Source of the DNA: Saussurea involucrata
Lineage: Eukaryota; Streptophyta; Magnoliopsida; Asterales; Asteraceae
Length of the DNA: 64,000 nt
NCBI GenBank assembly: GCA_033807775.1
Contig: CM066312.1
Coordinates: 23,037,696-23,101,695 of the forward strand
Direction of reading: 5' to 3'
Below are positions 1 through 10,681 of this stretch, piece by piece. The stretch's first letter is position 1. Each line of letters begins with the position of its first letter. Under the pieces are notes generated by a model that searched no databases, was not told the DNA's origin, and was given only the letters and a program-made list of their open reading frames with translations. A program made the translations under genes and the position numbers.

Positions 1-2046
1 CCCAAGACAGCAACCGAGGTACGCAGTTTTCTGGGTTTGGCCGGTTACTATCGGAAATTCATAAAGGACTTCTCTCGTATCGCAACGCCTTTGACTAAGC
101 TGACCCGAAAGAATTTGAAGTTTGAATGGAAAGCGGAACAGGACGAGGCATTCAGAATATTGAAAGAGAAACTATGCAGCGCGCCAATTCTATCACTACC
201 TGAAGGTTCTGAAGACTTTGTCGTTTACAGTGATGCGTCTAAATTGGGATTGGGTTGTGTGCTTATGCAGCGTGGAAAGGTTATAGCTTATGCTTCTCGC
301 CAACTGAAGGATCATGAACGGCAGTATCCTACGCACGATATGGAGCTTGCTGCAGTCGTTTTCGCTTTAAAGATTTGGAGACATTATCTGTATGGTTCCA
401 AATGTCAGATTTATACTGACCACAAAAGTCTTCAACATCTCTTTGATCAGAAGGAACTAAATATGAGACAAAGGAGATGGTTGGAATTGCTGAATGATTA
501 CGACTGTGAAATCCTTTATCACCCGGGAAAGGCGAATGTAGTGGCAGATGCGCTCAGTTGTCAAGAAAGGAGTGGAACAATAAAAGTTATTTCAATACGA
601 ACTGAACTCCTACCCAACATATTTGACGAATTGCAGAAGTGTCAAGTGGAGGCTTATCAAGATGAACATCTGAAATCAGAACGGTTAGCGGGGATGTCAG
701 CATTGCTAGTAAAAGATGATCGGGGGTTATTGTGTCTGGGAAACAGAGTGTGGGTACCTCGTTTGGGTGGGTTACGTGATCGTGTTTTACAAGAAGCTCA
801 TCAATCCCGTTTCTCTATTCACCCAGGTACAAACAAGATGTATAAAGACCTAAAGCAATTGTATTGGTGGCCGGGGATAAAAAGAGGGATTGCTCAGTAT
901 GTAGAACGGTGTGATACTTGTAGGAAGGTAAAGATCGAACATCAAAAGCCATTTGGTCAACTACAACGACTAGAAATACCTATGTGGAAGTGGGAGCAGA
1001 TTACCACGGACTTTATCACAAAGCTACCAAGAACTCCGAAGGGATTCGATTCTATTTGGGTGATCGTCGACAGGTTGTCAAAGTCTGCACACTTCCTACC
1101 AATAAAGGAAACCGATTCATTGGAGCGATTAGCTAAGTTATACATTAATGAAATAGTAACTCGACATGGAGTTCCAATCACGATCATTTCTGATCGTGAT
1201 AGTCGTTTTACTTCAAGATTTTGGAGAAGCTTTCAAAGGGAAATGGGGACTCAGATAAAGTTAAGTACGGCGTATCATCCTCAAACAGATGGACAGAGTG
1301 AACGAACAATTCAGACCTTAGAAGATATGCTCCGGGCTTGTATTGTTGATTTTGGGGGATCGTGGGATAAGCATTTGCCGTTAATCGAATTCGCTTACAA
1401 CAACAGTTATCATTCCAGCATACAAGCGGCACCGTTTGAAGTACTGTATGGTAGGAAATGTCGAACGCCTCTGTGTTGGAACGAAGTGGGAGAGAAACAA
1501 TTAGCGGGGCCGGAAATAGTTCAGTTAACCGCCGATAAGGTTACACAGATCCGAGAAAGATTGAAAGTGGCTCAAGATAGACAGAAGAGTTACGCTGATC
1601 GCCGTCGAAAGCCGTTGGAATTTCAAGTTGGGGATTACGTAATGTTAAAGGTTTCTCCGTGGAAAGGAGTCATCAAATTCGGTCGACAGGGTAAGCTTAG
1701 CCCAAGGTATATTGGACCATTTGCAATCACTGAAAGGATCGGGGAGGTAGCTTACAAATTAGATCTTCCACCAGAGTTGAGCAGAATTCATAATGCATTT
1801 CACGTATCAAACTTCCGAAAGTGTTTAGTTACTCAAGATCAGGCAGTCTCCCTACCAGAGATACAAGTCGACGAAAGACTAAATTATATAGAAGAGCCAG
1901 AAGCTATAGTTGATTATAAGGTTAAAGTGCTGCGGAATAAGGAGACCAGGCAAGTGAAAGTTCAGTGGAGGCATCATAGAGGTCAGGATGCCACGTGGGA
2001 AACCGAATCGGACATGAGAGCCAAATACCCTCACCTTTTTGCTTAA
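1..2046 (+). CDS. Ty3/gypsy chromovirus Pol, 3' part (RT end, RNase H, integrase, chromodomain)
   Basis: The reading frame is open from the window edge to the TAA at 2044-2046, so the start lies outside. In order I see the RT C-terminal FLGLAGYYRKFI motif; RNase H with YSDAS (Asp at 232-234), an ELAAVVFALKIWRHYLYG block and TDHKSLQ; an HHCC zinc finger (HPGT, then CDTC) at about 820-920; the integrase core with catalytic residues at 1009-1011 (Asp), 1192-1194 (Asp) and 1300-1302 (Glu), giving a D35E spacing; the YHPQTDGQSER block; and a C-terminal chromodomain (ATWETESDM, YPHLF) at about 1900-2040. This order is that of a plant chromovirus (Tekay/Del-like). No stop or frameshift is visible in this part, so the copy may be fairly young. 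The product would copy the RNA in virus-like particles and insert the cDNA; chromodomains are known to steer such elements to heterochromatin. Confidence 0.95.
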   Translation, partial: PKTATEVRSFLGLAGYYRKFIKDFSRIATPLTKLTRKNLKFEWKAEQDEAFRILKEKLCSAPILSLPEGSEDFVVYSDASKLGLGCVLMQRGKVIAYASRQLKDHERQYPTHDMELAAVVFALKIWRHYLYGSKCQIYTDHKSLQHLFDQKELNMRQRRWLELLNDYDCEILYHPGKANVVADALSCQERSGTIKVISIRTELLPNIFDELQKCQVEAYQDEHLKSERLAGMSALLVKDDRGLLCLGNRVWVPRLGGLRDRVLQEAHQSRFSIHPGTNKMYKDLKQLYWWPGIKRGIAQYVERCDTCRKVKIEHQKPFGQLQRLEIPMWKWEQITTDFITKLPRTPKGFDSIWVIVDRLSKSAHFLPIKETDSLERLAKLYINEIVTRHGVPITIISDRDSRFTSRFWRSFQREMGTQIKLSTAYHPQTDGQSERTIQTLEDMLRACIVDFGGSWDKHLPLIEFAYNNSYHSSIQAAPFEVLYGRKCRTPLCWNEVGEKQLAGPEIVQLTADKVTQIRERLKVAQDRQKSYADRRRKPLEFQVGDYVMLKVSPWKGVIKFGRQGKLSPRYIGPFAITERIGEVAYKLDLPPELSRIHNAFHVSNFRKCLVTQDQAVSLPEIQVDERLNYIEEPEAIVDYKVKVLRNKETRQVKVQWRHHRGQDATWETESDMRAKYPHLFA

Positions 2047-2070
2047 CTGAATTCCGGGACGGAATTCTTT

Positions 2071-2084
2071 TAAGGGGGAGATGA
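2071..2084 (+). promoter_or_regulatory. Polypurine tract of the gypsy element
   Basis: A purine run (AAGGGGGAGATGA) lies 25 bp after the pol stop and directly before the LTR start TGTAATACC. It is the expected primer site for plus-strand DNA synthesis. Confidence 0.8.
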
Positions 2085-3777
2085 TGTAATACCCCGGGTA
2101 AGGTCGTTATTTAAACCATCTTATCGTTAAATTGAATAAGTTTATAATAATATATTTAGGGTAAAAATTTGGTTAATTTGTAAGTTTAGGGTGTTTAGAC
2201 TATTATTGATTAGTGTAAGGGCTAAAAGGGTAAATGTGGATAGATATTATCCTTAGAATGTCCAAGAAATCTTAATTATTCAGCAAAAATATCAAAGGGT
2301 GTGTGTGTGTTTTGGAAGAAAAGAAGAAAGGAAGAAAAGCTAGCTTAAGAGATCATTTGGTGTACTTGGAAGAGATTACAGGTATGTTTCCTTTACAATT
2401 TATGTTTGTAAATGTTAATAGGAAGTTTCTGTCGGATTAAAATCATCAAAATCGATCTGGTATAAATCACAGTCGGATTCTGGGTAGAAATAGGGCAAAC
2501 AGTCAGAGGTGTCCGGACACTATGAATGTGTCCGGGTGGTTTTGTTGGGAGTGTCCGGGTAACTTGTTGGTGGTGTCCGGATAGTGTTCTGCAGATTTCC
2601 GGACGAGTTATTTATCCGGGTAAGTCTTCTTTTCATTAAGTTCCGGTTAAAAATGGGTTACCGGATAGTATCCGAATTTCTTTAGTGTCCGGATGTTAAC
2701 CGGATTAGTTGTGCTGTCCGGAAAAGCTGTGCTGTCCGGAAAAGTAGTGTTGTCCGGATAAACTTTGGTTTCCGGATACCTTGGCTGATTGATCAAATTG
2801 ATGAGTTTAGATGCTTTTAAGTGTCCAGTAGCCTGAGTATTGTTAATTCATGGATAGGGAATGATCTAGGATCGAATGTACTGTGGACTCGACTTAAGTT
2901 CGGGTTTGGGGGTAACATTTAGGGACTAGAGTGTTTTAGAGTTCTTAATCTTGGTAAGACTTGTGTGATCAAAGTAGTAAGACAATACTTGTATATGATT
3001 GTTTCAGATTCTGTGAAATTGAAGTGAAGCTGAATTGTTTGAGAAAAGCTTGGTGGACATTTTGATAAGTCAAACAGGTGAGTTTTTACTTTAAAAACGT
3101 TTTTAATGGAATACGTATATGTGTGGATTGGGAATGAAATAGTTGATGACTATGTGTTTATATGTGAATTATAATATAGTGAGGTATTATATTTACATAA
3201 GTATTATAATATGTTATAATACGTTGGCCGGGTTTAAGACCGGTGTGTTTGGCTATAGAATCTGTATAGCGTTGTTTGGCTGTAGATGTTGTACAACGTT
3301 GTATATTATTAGTTGGCTTGCTACCACTAATATGGCCAGGAGGAAATGAGAAGGAAAGGTACACGATGTGTGAGTTTAAATTGGATATATGTAACTATGT
3401 GGCGTGATTTATATGATTGAAGTTTGTATAAATGGTTTTTAAACTAACAGGGGTTTCTCACTTAGACCAACAGGTCTAACCCTCATTTTGTTTTAAAAAT
3501 ATGTATTCCAGGTGGCGGATCAAGTAAGGGCAAGTAAGTAGAGTATGAGATGGATGGCTAGTAAGGAAGACTATAAGACGAAGCTTTTGACTTATTTAGT
3601 AGTTGTAATGGAATGTTAAGTGTTATGGATGCAAATAGCACAAGGATTGCATTTCAAATGTTTTCTTTCTATTTGTAAAAGACTACTGGACCGTACATGT
3701 AAAGTGAAGTTTGTTTGTTATATCTAATTGTGTTATATTGTGTGATATGTCGTGTATATGGGATAAGGGATGTTACA
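2085..3777 (+). repeat. 3' LTR of the chromovirus at the left edge
   Basis: It starts TGTAATACCCCGGGTAAG right after the polypurine tract and ends GGGATGTTACA, giving the TG...CA ends of an LTR of about 1.69 kb. Both termini are shared with the minus-strand solo LTR at 17430-19057, which supports the limits. A stretch from about 2500 to 2780 is packed with short degenerate GTCCGGA-type repeats. The 5' LTR is outside the window, so no target-site duplication can be tested; the 5 bp after the LTR are ACATC. Confidence 0.85.
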
Positions 3778-5119
3778 ACATCCGCATTAGTGGAAGTCCA
3801 CTTGTGCTTCCGAGGAAGCAACAGAAAGTTCACCCTGATACAAGTGGACGTCTGCATGAGGCTCCATGTCTGACGTGATTTTCCCCATTTTCTTCAAGAG
3901 AACCCTCCCCTCTCTCATAGTTCACTTCAAAACTAGAAATAAACTCTCCCTCTCCCTCAAAACCGCTCTTCCTCCCCAAGAAACCCTAAATCTTTCATCT
4001 CCTCTTCATTTTTCTCTCCCAAATCAAATCCCACACCATTTTTATGAACTTTAACCTTTCTAGAACCCTTTAACTTCATCTTCTTCATCAAGTTTATAGG
4101 GTTTCATCCAACCCTTTTTCTCAATTTCGAAGATTTGGAGTGTGTAGTTCATTTTGGTGATTCTAGAGGTATTTTGGTTGGTGGATTCAAGTTGTGGTTA
4201 AGGTATTCTTCTCTTTTCTTCATCTATGAAAGTTAGGGTTTTGGTATAAGTTGAGATCTTGATGTAAAATGTTTGGGGAATGATTCTACATGTTTGGATC
4301 TGAATATTTATTGTTAGAAACTTATGGATCTAGGTTTTCGGAAGATTTGGGCTTGAAGATTCGTGTTTTATTCAAAGGAGCTTACGTTTGAGGAAAATCT
4401 GAGTTCAAGTTGATTTGTAAAAACATTGTACATGCCAAAATGTTTATTTTAAAGTGTTTGCGTGTTTTATATAAAATTATCAGTTGTTGAGTTATTTAGT
4501 GGGTTTTGATTAATCAAATGTGGAGCTTTACAAATATTGCAAAACACCCACATTTGGGGATTTTGAGTGATTGATAAATAAATCACGAATGAAAGTGTTT
4601 TGTTAATTTACTGCATAAGTGAAGGTTGGTTGGTCAAAATACACTTTTAGTGTTTGTAGATATTATGCAATAATTATGGTATGTTACGTTTTAAAAATGT
4701 GAACGTGTGAGTTGGGGATTTTGGTAAATCTCGACCTTATGAACATTTTGAGAGTTGTAAACCTTTTTGTTTTCGGCCGAAGGCCAAATGAGAATTAAGA
4801 GGCAAAGATTTTGGGTAACGATGTATTTTGGTTTACGTAACCGTGTGGGCAACGCGTATTTAGCCAAACGTTTATTTTGCCTTTAAGGGTTTGATTTATA
4901 CTCAAATGGATCTTTGTAGTGTTTGCCGGTTTTAGTAGCTCGAGATGGAGCCTTGGATGAGTTATGCGCTTATTTGCGTTTTATTTGAGAATGTGCCCCT
5001 TTCGAGCGTTTTGTCTTATATTTGAAGACCATTTGACAATTATGCATTCTTGGTACTTTTGGGTCTAATAAACCATTGAGAGTTATATACATTATCAGGT
5101 TATAAAGGATTTGAGTATA

Positions 5120-5187
<68 letters not shown>
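3778..5187 (+). repeat. Gypsy-type LTR E, left part (host of two insertions)
   Basis: No gene is visible here. The sequence looks like the middle of a long gypsy LTR: a CT-rich leader with CCCTAAA-type motifs at 3900-4100, then AT-rich non-coding DNA. It lies between the LTR that ends at 3777 and the Helitron that starts at 5188, and I read it as continuous with 9234-10681, which ends in a gypsy-type GTGTTACA. The start of LTR E is not visible and is probably left of the window. Short ORFs here are not convincing. Confidence 0.5.
5121..5187. repeat. (CA)n-(TA)n microsatellite, Helitron insertion site
   Basis: About 15 CA units are followed by about 18 TA units. The Helitron 5' end TCTATACTAC follows directly after an A, and the TA run continues on the other side at 9234, so the element went into this AT repeat, as Helitrons do (between A and T). 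Confidence 0.9.
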
Positions 5188-5190
<3 letters not shown>

Positions 5191-6464
5191 ATACTACATA
5201 TATAAGCATGCTAGCAAAAAGTCTTAAACACAACCTTTTATGCATGATGTACAAGACTTTAAAGCATAAAACTCAAAAAACTCTTAATTACAAGATATAA
5301 TGCATTGAGTACAACTTGAATTACTTTTTGTTTTTACGCAAACACAAAAGTCGGACCATACCCGAGAACAACCATACCCTTCTTCTACCTCTTCACCATA
5401 CCTACAACCATACCCTTCTTCTACTACTGTTCCACCATACCCACAGCCATACCATTTTTGTTCTACCTATTCACGTTACCTTCAGTACTTGCACGCATAA
5501 AGGATTTCTTCGCATATAAATCAAGAGTTATATGCTGTCTCCACCGAACACTCCGCCTCTGTTGCCTAGAGAATGCTTGCGAACCCTGTTGGTCGCCGTC
5601 CCATGCTGTTAGTCGCCGTCCTCTGTTGCTTATCGACGGTATGATGTATCTCAATCATTTGTTGTGTGTTGTTTTGCTTTTAATTTGTTTATCTATTTCA
5701 AGGTCGTTAGTATGTTTAGGGTTTTGATATGTTTATCTTCTCTACTGGTTATCATTGTTTTTCTCCAATATCGACTTGTTCCAAGATTAGGTTTGTGTCT
5801 TGTGATTATAACAACTTTGTGTTTAAAATTAGTGGAATTTGTAGCATTGCTGTAGATAACTGGTAAAAGAGCGGAAGGGGAAAATGGCTGTTTGGTAATA
5901 ATCAGTTTAACAAGACTGGGTACAAAAATCTGTTTTATGTCTATGTGTGTGAATTGTTAATGATTTTAATGAGTTGTTGACTTCTTTTGGTGAGTGATTT
6001 GTTCAGGAACTCCCCAGAAGAAACAAGGAAACTTGGAACAGTAGAGTAGACAAATAGGTAATTGGGGATTTGAAATTTTCCTAAGAAAATGATGTATTGT
6101 GGAAATCTCAAAAGGGATATTACTGCAATTCAATATATTTTCTGTGGTTTACTGATTTGGTGCCCTAATTTTGACATACAATGCTATCTTTGTTGGGTTC
6201 TGTTCAGGTACTTTTGCTCTTTCGGTTTGTATCCCGCTTCCTTCCATCTCTCCTCTGCTGATTTTATTAGAGGTTTTTTTCCTTCTTTGCTAATTCTTAT
6301 ATCTTAAGTACATATCCATTTTGGTGCAATGAATTTTGAGTGTTCTACATGCTTCTAACAACTGGACAAGCATCCTTCCATACCACATTTAAGACTAAAG
6401 TATGTAAATATACTATTTAATTGGAACCATTTTTTCAAAACTAAAAATTGTTATAAACTGTGGA

Positions 6465-6725
6465 ACCCTTAATTCTCTCTCCAAACAAGCCCTGTAGAGA
6501 GAGGGGAGACCCCTACTAATATACAAGTGGTGTATGAGATTAGCCGATATGGGACTCCTACACGCCCCCTACAAAGAAGGCTAGGTTAAGTGCCGTTGCC
6601 TGGGTGGTGCTTGATGCTTACTCTGATGCCATGTTAGAATGTGTAGAACCCCTAATTCTCCCTTCAAAAGAGCTACATGTGGGTTGGCCTGTGAACAGCC
6701 GATGTGGGACGTTAACAAAAATGAC
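6465..6725 (-). repeat. LTR/PBS-like scraps inside the Helitron
   Basis: Two blocks (about 6465-6560 and 6645-6715) share the phrases AACCCCTAATTCTC and AGCCGATGTGGGAC. Between them, read on the minus strand, TTCTAACA is followed by TGGCATCAGAG, which resembles an LTR end plus an initiator-Met primer-binding site. This suggests remnants of a small LTR element. Limits are uncertain. Confidence 0.35.
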
Positions 6726-7185
6726 ACCAAGATAATTGTAATTAGAAGGAAAAGAATGCAATAGGCCAATAGCACACGGTTCATGCTGGTAAAAAAATAA
6801 GAGGGCGTGTCATCAGGTTGTTATGTAAAGTTCAACAACTACATCAATTTACTATGGTACTACTTATGCTTACTATCATTATTCTGCTAACCACTACACC
6901 ACAATAAATTCCTTTTTGTTACATATATATAATATATCATATATGTATGTCATCTTCTTTTTGGGGTTTGCTTGAAATTGTATTGGTTTCCTTTTATATA
7001 ACCGTCGACATAGATGAAATATAGAAAACAAAAACCAAAAAACTCATAAAAGTAAAGCATCTTTAGACAAGCCTTTATTTCTGTTTACAAAAGACAAAGC
7101 CTTTGATTGTAGGCTTTCTTTGTATTAGTGTATAGGTTGATCAATCTTCATTATTGTTAAAGAAATTGATTTTCATTTGTTATAG

Positions 7186-7281
7186 AGGCCAAGGGTGTGC
7201 ATACTAGGTGGCGGATTTGGAGGCCTATATACAGCTTTAAGGTTGAATTCACTCACATGGCCTGATGACAAGAAACCTCAG
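7186..7281 (+). pseudogene. NDC1: Captured exon of a type II NAD(P)H dehydrogenase (NDC1-like)
   Basis: This 96-bp stretch translates in one frame to a dinucleotide-binding Rossmann motif, CILGGGFGGLYTALRL, followed by WPDDKKPQ. From memory this matches the start of the FAD-binding domain of plant NDC1, a plastid/mitochondrial NAD(P)H-quinone oxidoreductase. It is bounded by a good 3' splice site (TTTGTTATAG just before 7186) and a good 5' splice site (CAG followed by GTAACAG after 7281), so it is an exon kept with its intron edges. I could not recognise the next exon, which in the family should continue with the DQSERF region, so this is a fragment and not a working gene. It lies within the Helitron, in its orientation, which fits transposon gene capture. 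Confidence 0.8.
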
Positions 7282-7639
7282 GTAACAGTGATGAAGTTCA
7301 AACATGCTATCTTATTCAAGACTCTTCTTTCTTTCTCAACACGTTGTGTTTGTTTTTTCTGTTATTTAGTCTATAATTTCATTTTACACAGCTCATTTGT
7401 CTACGCTCATGATTTTTAATTTAAAATAGTAGTGAGTCACAAAAAGCCACAGATTTCTTCTATCTCAAGTTTAAAATGGTATTAACACCTGTCCTAATTT
7501 AGTTTCATGTTACCAATCTTCCACAGGACACTTTTGTTTAAAGAGTTTTCGAACAGATTCAAGGATCACAAGCCTAAGCTATCAAGGACAGAGGTATCTG
7601 GTGGAAAAGCCTAAGGAGCCGTTTACCACAAGTAAAATT

Positions 7640-8745
7640 TAAACTATCACTTACTTACCGGGCACCAAATCGATTTTGTATGCAACAATTCACTTGGTAA
7701 GCGCTAACCGTGCTAAGACTTTCGGTCTTTGCATTCACTCTTACCGTGTAAGATTTATGGTCCCTTCCCATATTAATTTGGTAGGTAATGTGACCCCTAA
7801 GTTAAAAGTGTTTCTTAAAATTCCATGAACAATTTTTATTTAGAGTTGTTCAGTTGCTATAGAGCTATAACGTTGATCAGATTTGTTGGTCTTGACACTA
7901 ATAAGGATCAGATTTGGTGCTTTAATTGTGGTAAAATTTTGATTCGGAAGTTGATGCCTACTCAGACATGTTAATTGATTGCATACATCTTTAATTGAAC
8001 TCACCATGTTAGTAAGGATCAAAGATGTATGCAATCAATTAACATGTTTGTTTTCCAATCGATCAACAGGGTCGTTTTCGACTAGCAGGTTTGTTTTCTA
8101 ATAGTGGTCTTCAAGTCGAGGAGCTTCGAGTAACAGGTTTGTAGTCGATCAGGGAGTGATTAGCAGGTTTGTTAAACGCGCGACAACTCTTTCTTCATTT
8201 GCTACCAACAGCAAAAGAAGCCAAAACAGAAATCTTGTATGAGTAGAGTAGAGTAGAACATGATAAGGAAACATGAGATGTGCTGGTTATTTACAAATGT
8301 TAGTGAAGAACTTGCTGTGTGAAGAAGTATTATACATATAATAGAAAACAACCACATGTTTTATTACCTTCATTGATGATACCATTATTTGTTTCTAACT
8401 GTGTTATTTGTTCAAACTCTTGTATTCCAAAGAAATATGTTTTTATTGGTGGATGAAAGTGTTTTTCTTCTCCATGGACTTGATAACTTGTTTGATGCAT
8501 AGTATCATTGTGGCTATTGGGTGGATAAGTAAGGGTCGTTACCGGGTCACTCACATACATTTCTGGATGAATATGGAAAGGCTCGAGAATCTTACCGGGT
8601 AAGAGTGATAGCAATGACTGAGAGTCTTACTCGGTAAGCGAGAGTGACGACTCTTACCCGGTTAGCGATTACCGGGTAAATTGTTGCATACAATGCCGTT
8701 TTGATTTTTTACTCGATAAGACAAGTGAGAATGTTGACGTTTGTA
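7640..8745. mobile_element. Inverted-repeat DNA element (foldback/MITE or MULE-like) inside the Helitron
   Basis: About 100 bp at 7640-7770 reappears as an imperfect reverse complement at about 8580-8740. Both arms contain TTGTATGCAACAATT and nearby CGCTAACCG and ACTCTTACC blocks. The centre has no transposase ORF. The arms make this a non-autonomous terminal-inverted-repeat element. I could not fix its exact ends or a target duplication. Confidence 0.55.
7966..8047. repeat. Perfect 27-bp inverted repeat with 28-bp loop
   Basis: Bases 7966-7992 (ACATGTTAATTG...) are the exact reverse complement of 8021-8047. The spacer is 28 bp. The arms would form a long perfect hairpin in RNA or single-stranded DNA. 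It sits between the arms of the larger inverted-repeat element. Confidence 0.9.
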
Positions 8746-9233
8746 TTTTAACCAAAGAGATTTGTTTATGTACAATGTTTTTTCATGTCAACTAAAAATG
8801 ACTTTGTTTGATCATAGAGAAGTCATATTAGCATTACTTAATGGTTCTTTTTTCTTTTCTTGGAATCAAGCTCTTATGTTTTGTTGATGTCAATGTGGGT
8901 GAAGTTCACGAGTCTCCAACAGTTTCATACTTCTCTAAAGTAGGGATGAAAAAGTCATGAGTTTTTGGAAAAAATTACATTCAACTCTAATAGTTTTTAA
9001 TTTTTAACTTTGGGGATTCAAATTTTAATTTTATTAATAAACTATACAATACATTTACTATCTAAAGTAACTTCTGGAACATTTGAATAAAAAGAACATT
9101 TTTCAAACATTCTGGTCGACCAAATAACCGAGACCTTTATATTCATCTGCTCGACCAGTCATTTTGGTCGAGGCTAAGTTATTGTTTTAGTGTTGTGATT
9201 CACCCGCGCTGCATCGTGCGGGTACACCACTAG

Positions 9234-10681
9234 TATATATATATGCATATATGCTTTGACTTCATTGGGAAAGTGGTAATGAAGGGGTTTTAAGTTAATC
9301 ATGCCCCAGAGCATGTGTTTGCATGATGTGGGTTAGATACACTTCATTTGCATGAGTTGACTTTTAACAAATGGTCATTGGATCTTTTGAGCTTATCGCT
9401 CGGTTTTTGACTCTGTTGGGTCTTGAGGGCATTCATCCGATTTTGATAGCTCGATGTGGAGCTTGGGTTATGATTTGCATGAATTGCACCGTATTTGGGA
9501 TTTGGGAATACATGATTTGAATACGTTGGTTATTCTTTTGGAATCATGTATAAATTTCTAGATTAAGTAAGCTTGTTTTGGATAGTGAGATTCCAAGGTA
9601 AAGATCCGGTCGGGTTGAACTTGGTGGTTTTAGGCTAGAGATCCAGTTTGGGTTGATGCCTCAATAGACTAGAGATCCGGTTTGGGTTGATGTCTCCGTG
9701 GACTAAAGATCCGGTTTGGATTGATGTCTCACTAGGCTAGAGATCTGGTTTGGGTTGTTGCCTCCTTAGAATAGAGACTCGGTTTGAGTTGATGTCTCCA
9801 TGAACTAAAGATCCAGTTTGGGTTGATGTCCAAAATTGACTAAAGGCCTGGATAGGGTTGATGTCATATGTTTTTCCCATCCATGAAACATGCTTGTAAT
9901 TTGTAATTGTGGTTTAACTTGTGTGTTCGCCACATTCGATGAAATCGGGTGTCCCCCGTAACCGAAGGGTGTTGTTTCGGGTATTTTGTTTATTCATGTT
10001 GTTGGCTTCGTATTATATGCGTATGGATTATTTTTCCATGATTTATAGGCGGTACTTTATGCCTCATCCTTGTTTGGATGTTTCGACTATTGAAGTTTTA
10101 TTCGCATAGATTTTATTTGGAAATTTAATATTTATTTACATCTTGAGTGAGTTTTGGATTTGAGTCCATTGCTGAGAAATGGTTTTCATTGGAAACTTTT
10201 GTCACGGAATTTGTATGCGTTTGGAAAATGGGTTGTCTGTATATTTAATACAAATCCGTTTTCAGAAATCATGATTTAAGTTGAATACTTTTGTCTAACA
10301 AATTATTTAATCATGATGTAAACTCTTGAACTCACTAGGCGTTAGCCTAACCTTTTTATTTGTCGGCATGTGCAACAGGTTCAGGTTGAGAATAGCTTTA
10401 GTGACACTATGAAGAGATGAGTGATAGTAGTGTGCTCGAGAAGTGAATTGCTTAGTGAAGTCTTCCGCACTTATTTTGGGATTAGCAACTTGTACTTGTG
10501 TTAAGTAACACCCGACTTTATTTGGTCACATAGTATGACTTGAGTTATTAATTGTGGGAGTTGTTATGTTTTAAATTTTGATGTATTTCCAAGGATGGTT
10601 TGTAGAAAGGATTTTTATCCTCATTTGGTTATTTTATCGAAATTTTAGTTAGTTGCTCTTTCCACTTTTGAGGGTGTTACA
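9234..10681 (+). repeat. Gypsy-type LTR E, right part, ending TGTTACA
   Basis: This continues the AT repeat interrupted by the Helitron and ends with GAGGGTGTTACA at 10681, a typical gypsy LTR end. It shares phrases with the D LTR at 54950-55230 (a block on the pattern of TCCCAAGGTA, AGGGTTGATGTC and GTCCCCCGT), so both belong to related chromovirus families. No gene is visible; the ORF at 9921-10109 lies in LTR sequence and has no recognisable product. Confidence 0.65.
9600..9870 (+). repeat. 34-bp tandem repeat array in LTR E
   Basis: The unit CTAGAGATCCGGTTTGGGTT plus about 14 bp recurs at 9635, 9669, 9703, 9737, 9771, 9805 and about 9840, with a divergent first copy at about 9600. The spacing is a constant 34 bp. 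Copies differ by a few bases. A shorter, worn version is seen in the related D LTR at about 55010-55110. Confidence 0.9.

Larger units (their letters stand above)
5188..9233 (+). mobile_element. Non-autonomous Helitron (4,046 bp) with captured sequence
   Basis: The 5' end is TCTATACTAC, the classic plant Helitron start, preceded by A. The 3' end has a hairpin (ACCCGC at 9202-9207 pairing with GCGGGT at 9218-9223), 10 further bases, and CTAG at 9230-9233, followed by T. There are no terminal inverted repeats and no target duplication, as expected of rolling-circle elements. I see no Rep/helicase ORF, so the copy needs an autonomous partner. It carries a host-gene exon (7186-7281), an inverted-repeat element (about 7640-8745) and LTR-like scraps (about 6470-6720). 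Both ends are so typical that the call is strong although no helicase is present. Confidence 0.9.

Noticed and set aside
5316..6307. Several 60-90-codon ORFs in the left part of the Helitron
   Set aside because: They overlap in different frames, have low-complexity hydrophobic content and no recognisable domain or splice pattern.
9600..9870. Regular repeats that could suggest a CRISPR array
   Set aside because: The units are adjoining 34-bp tandem copies without unique spacers, and the window is plant LTR sequence.
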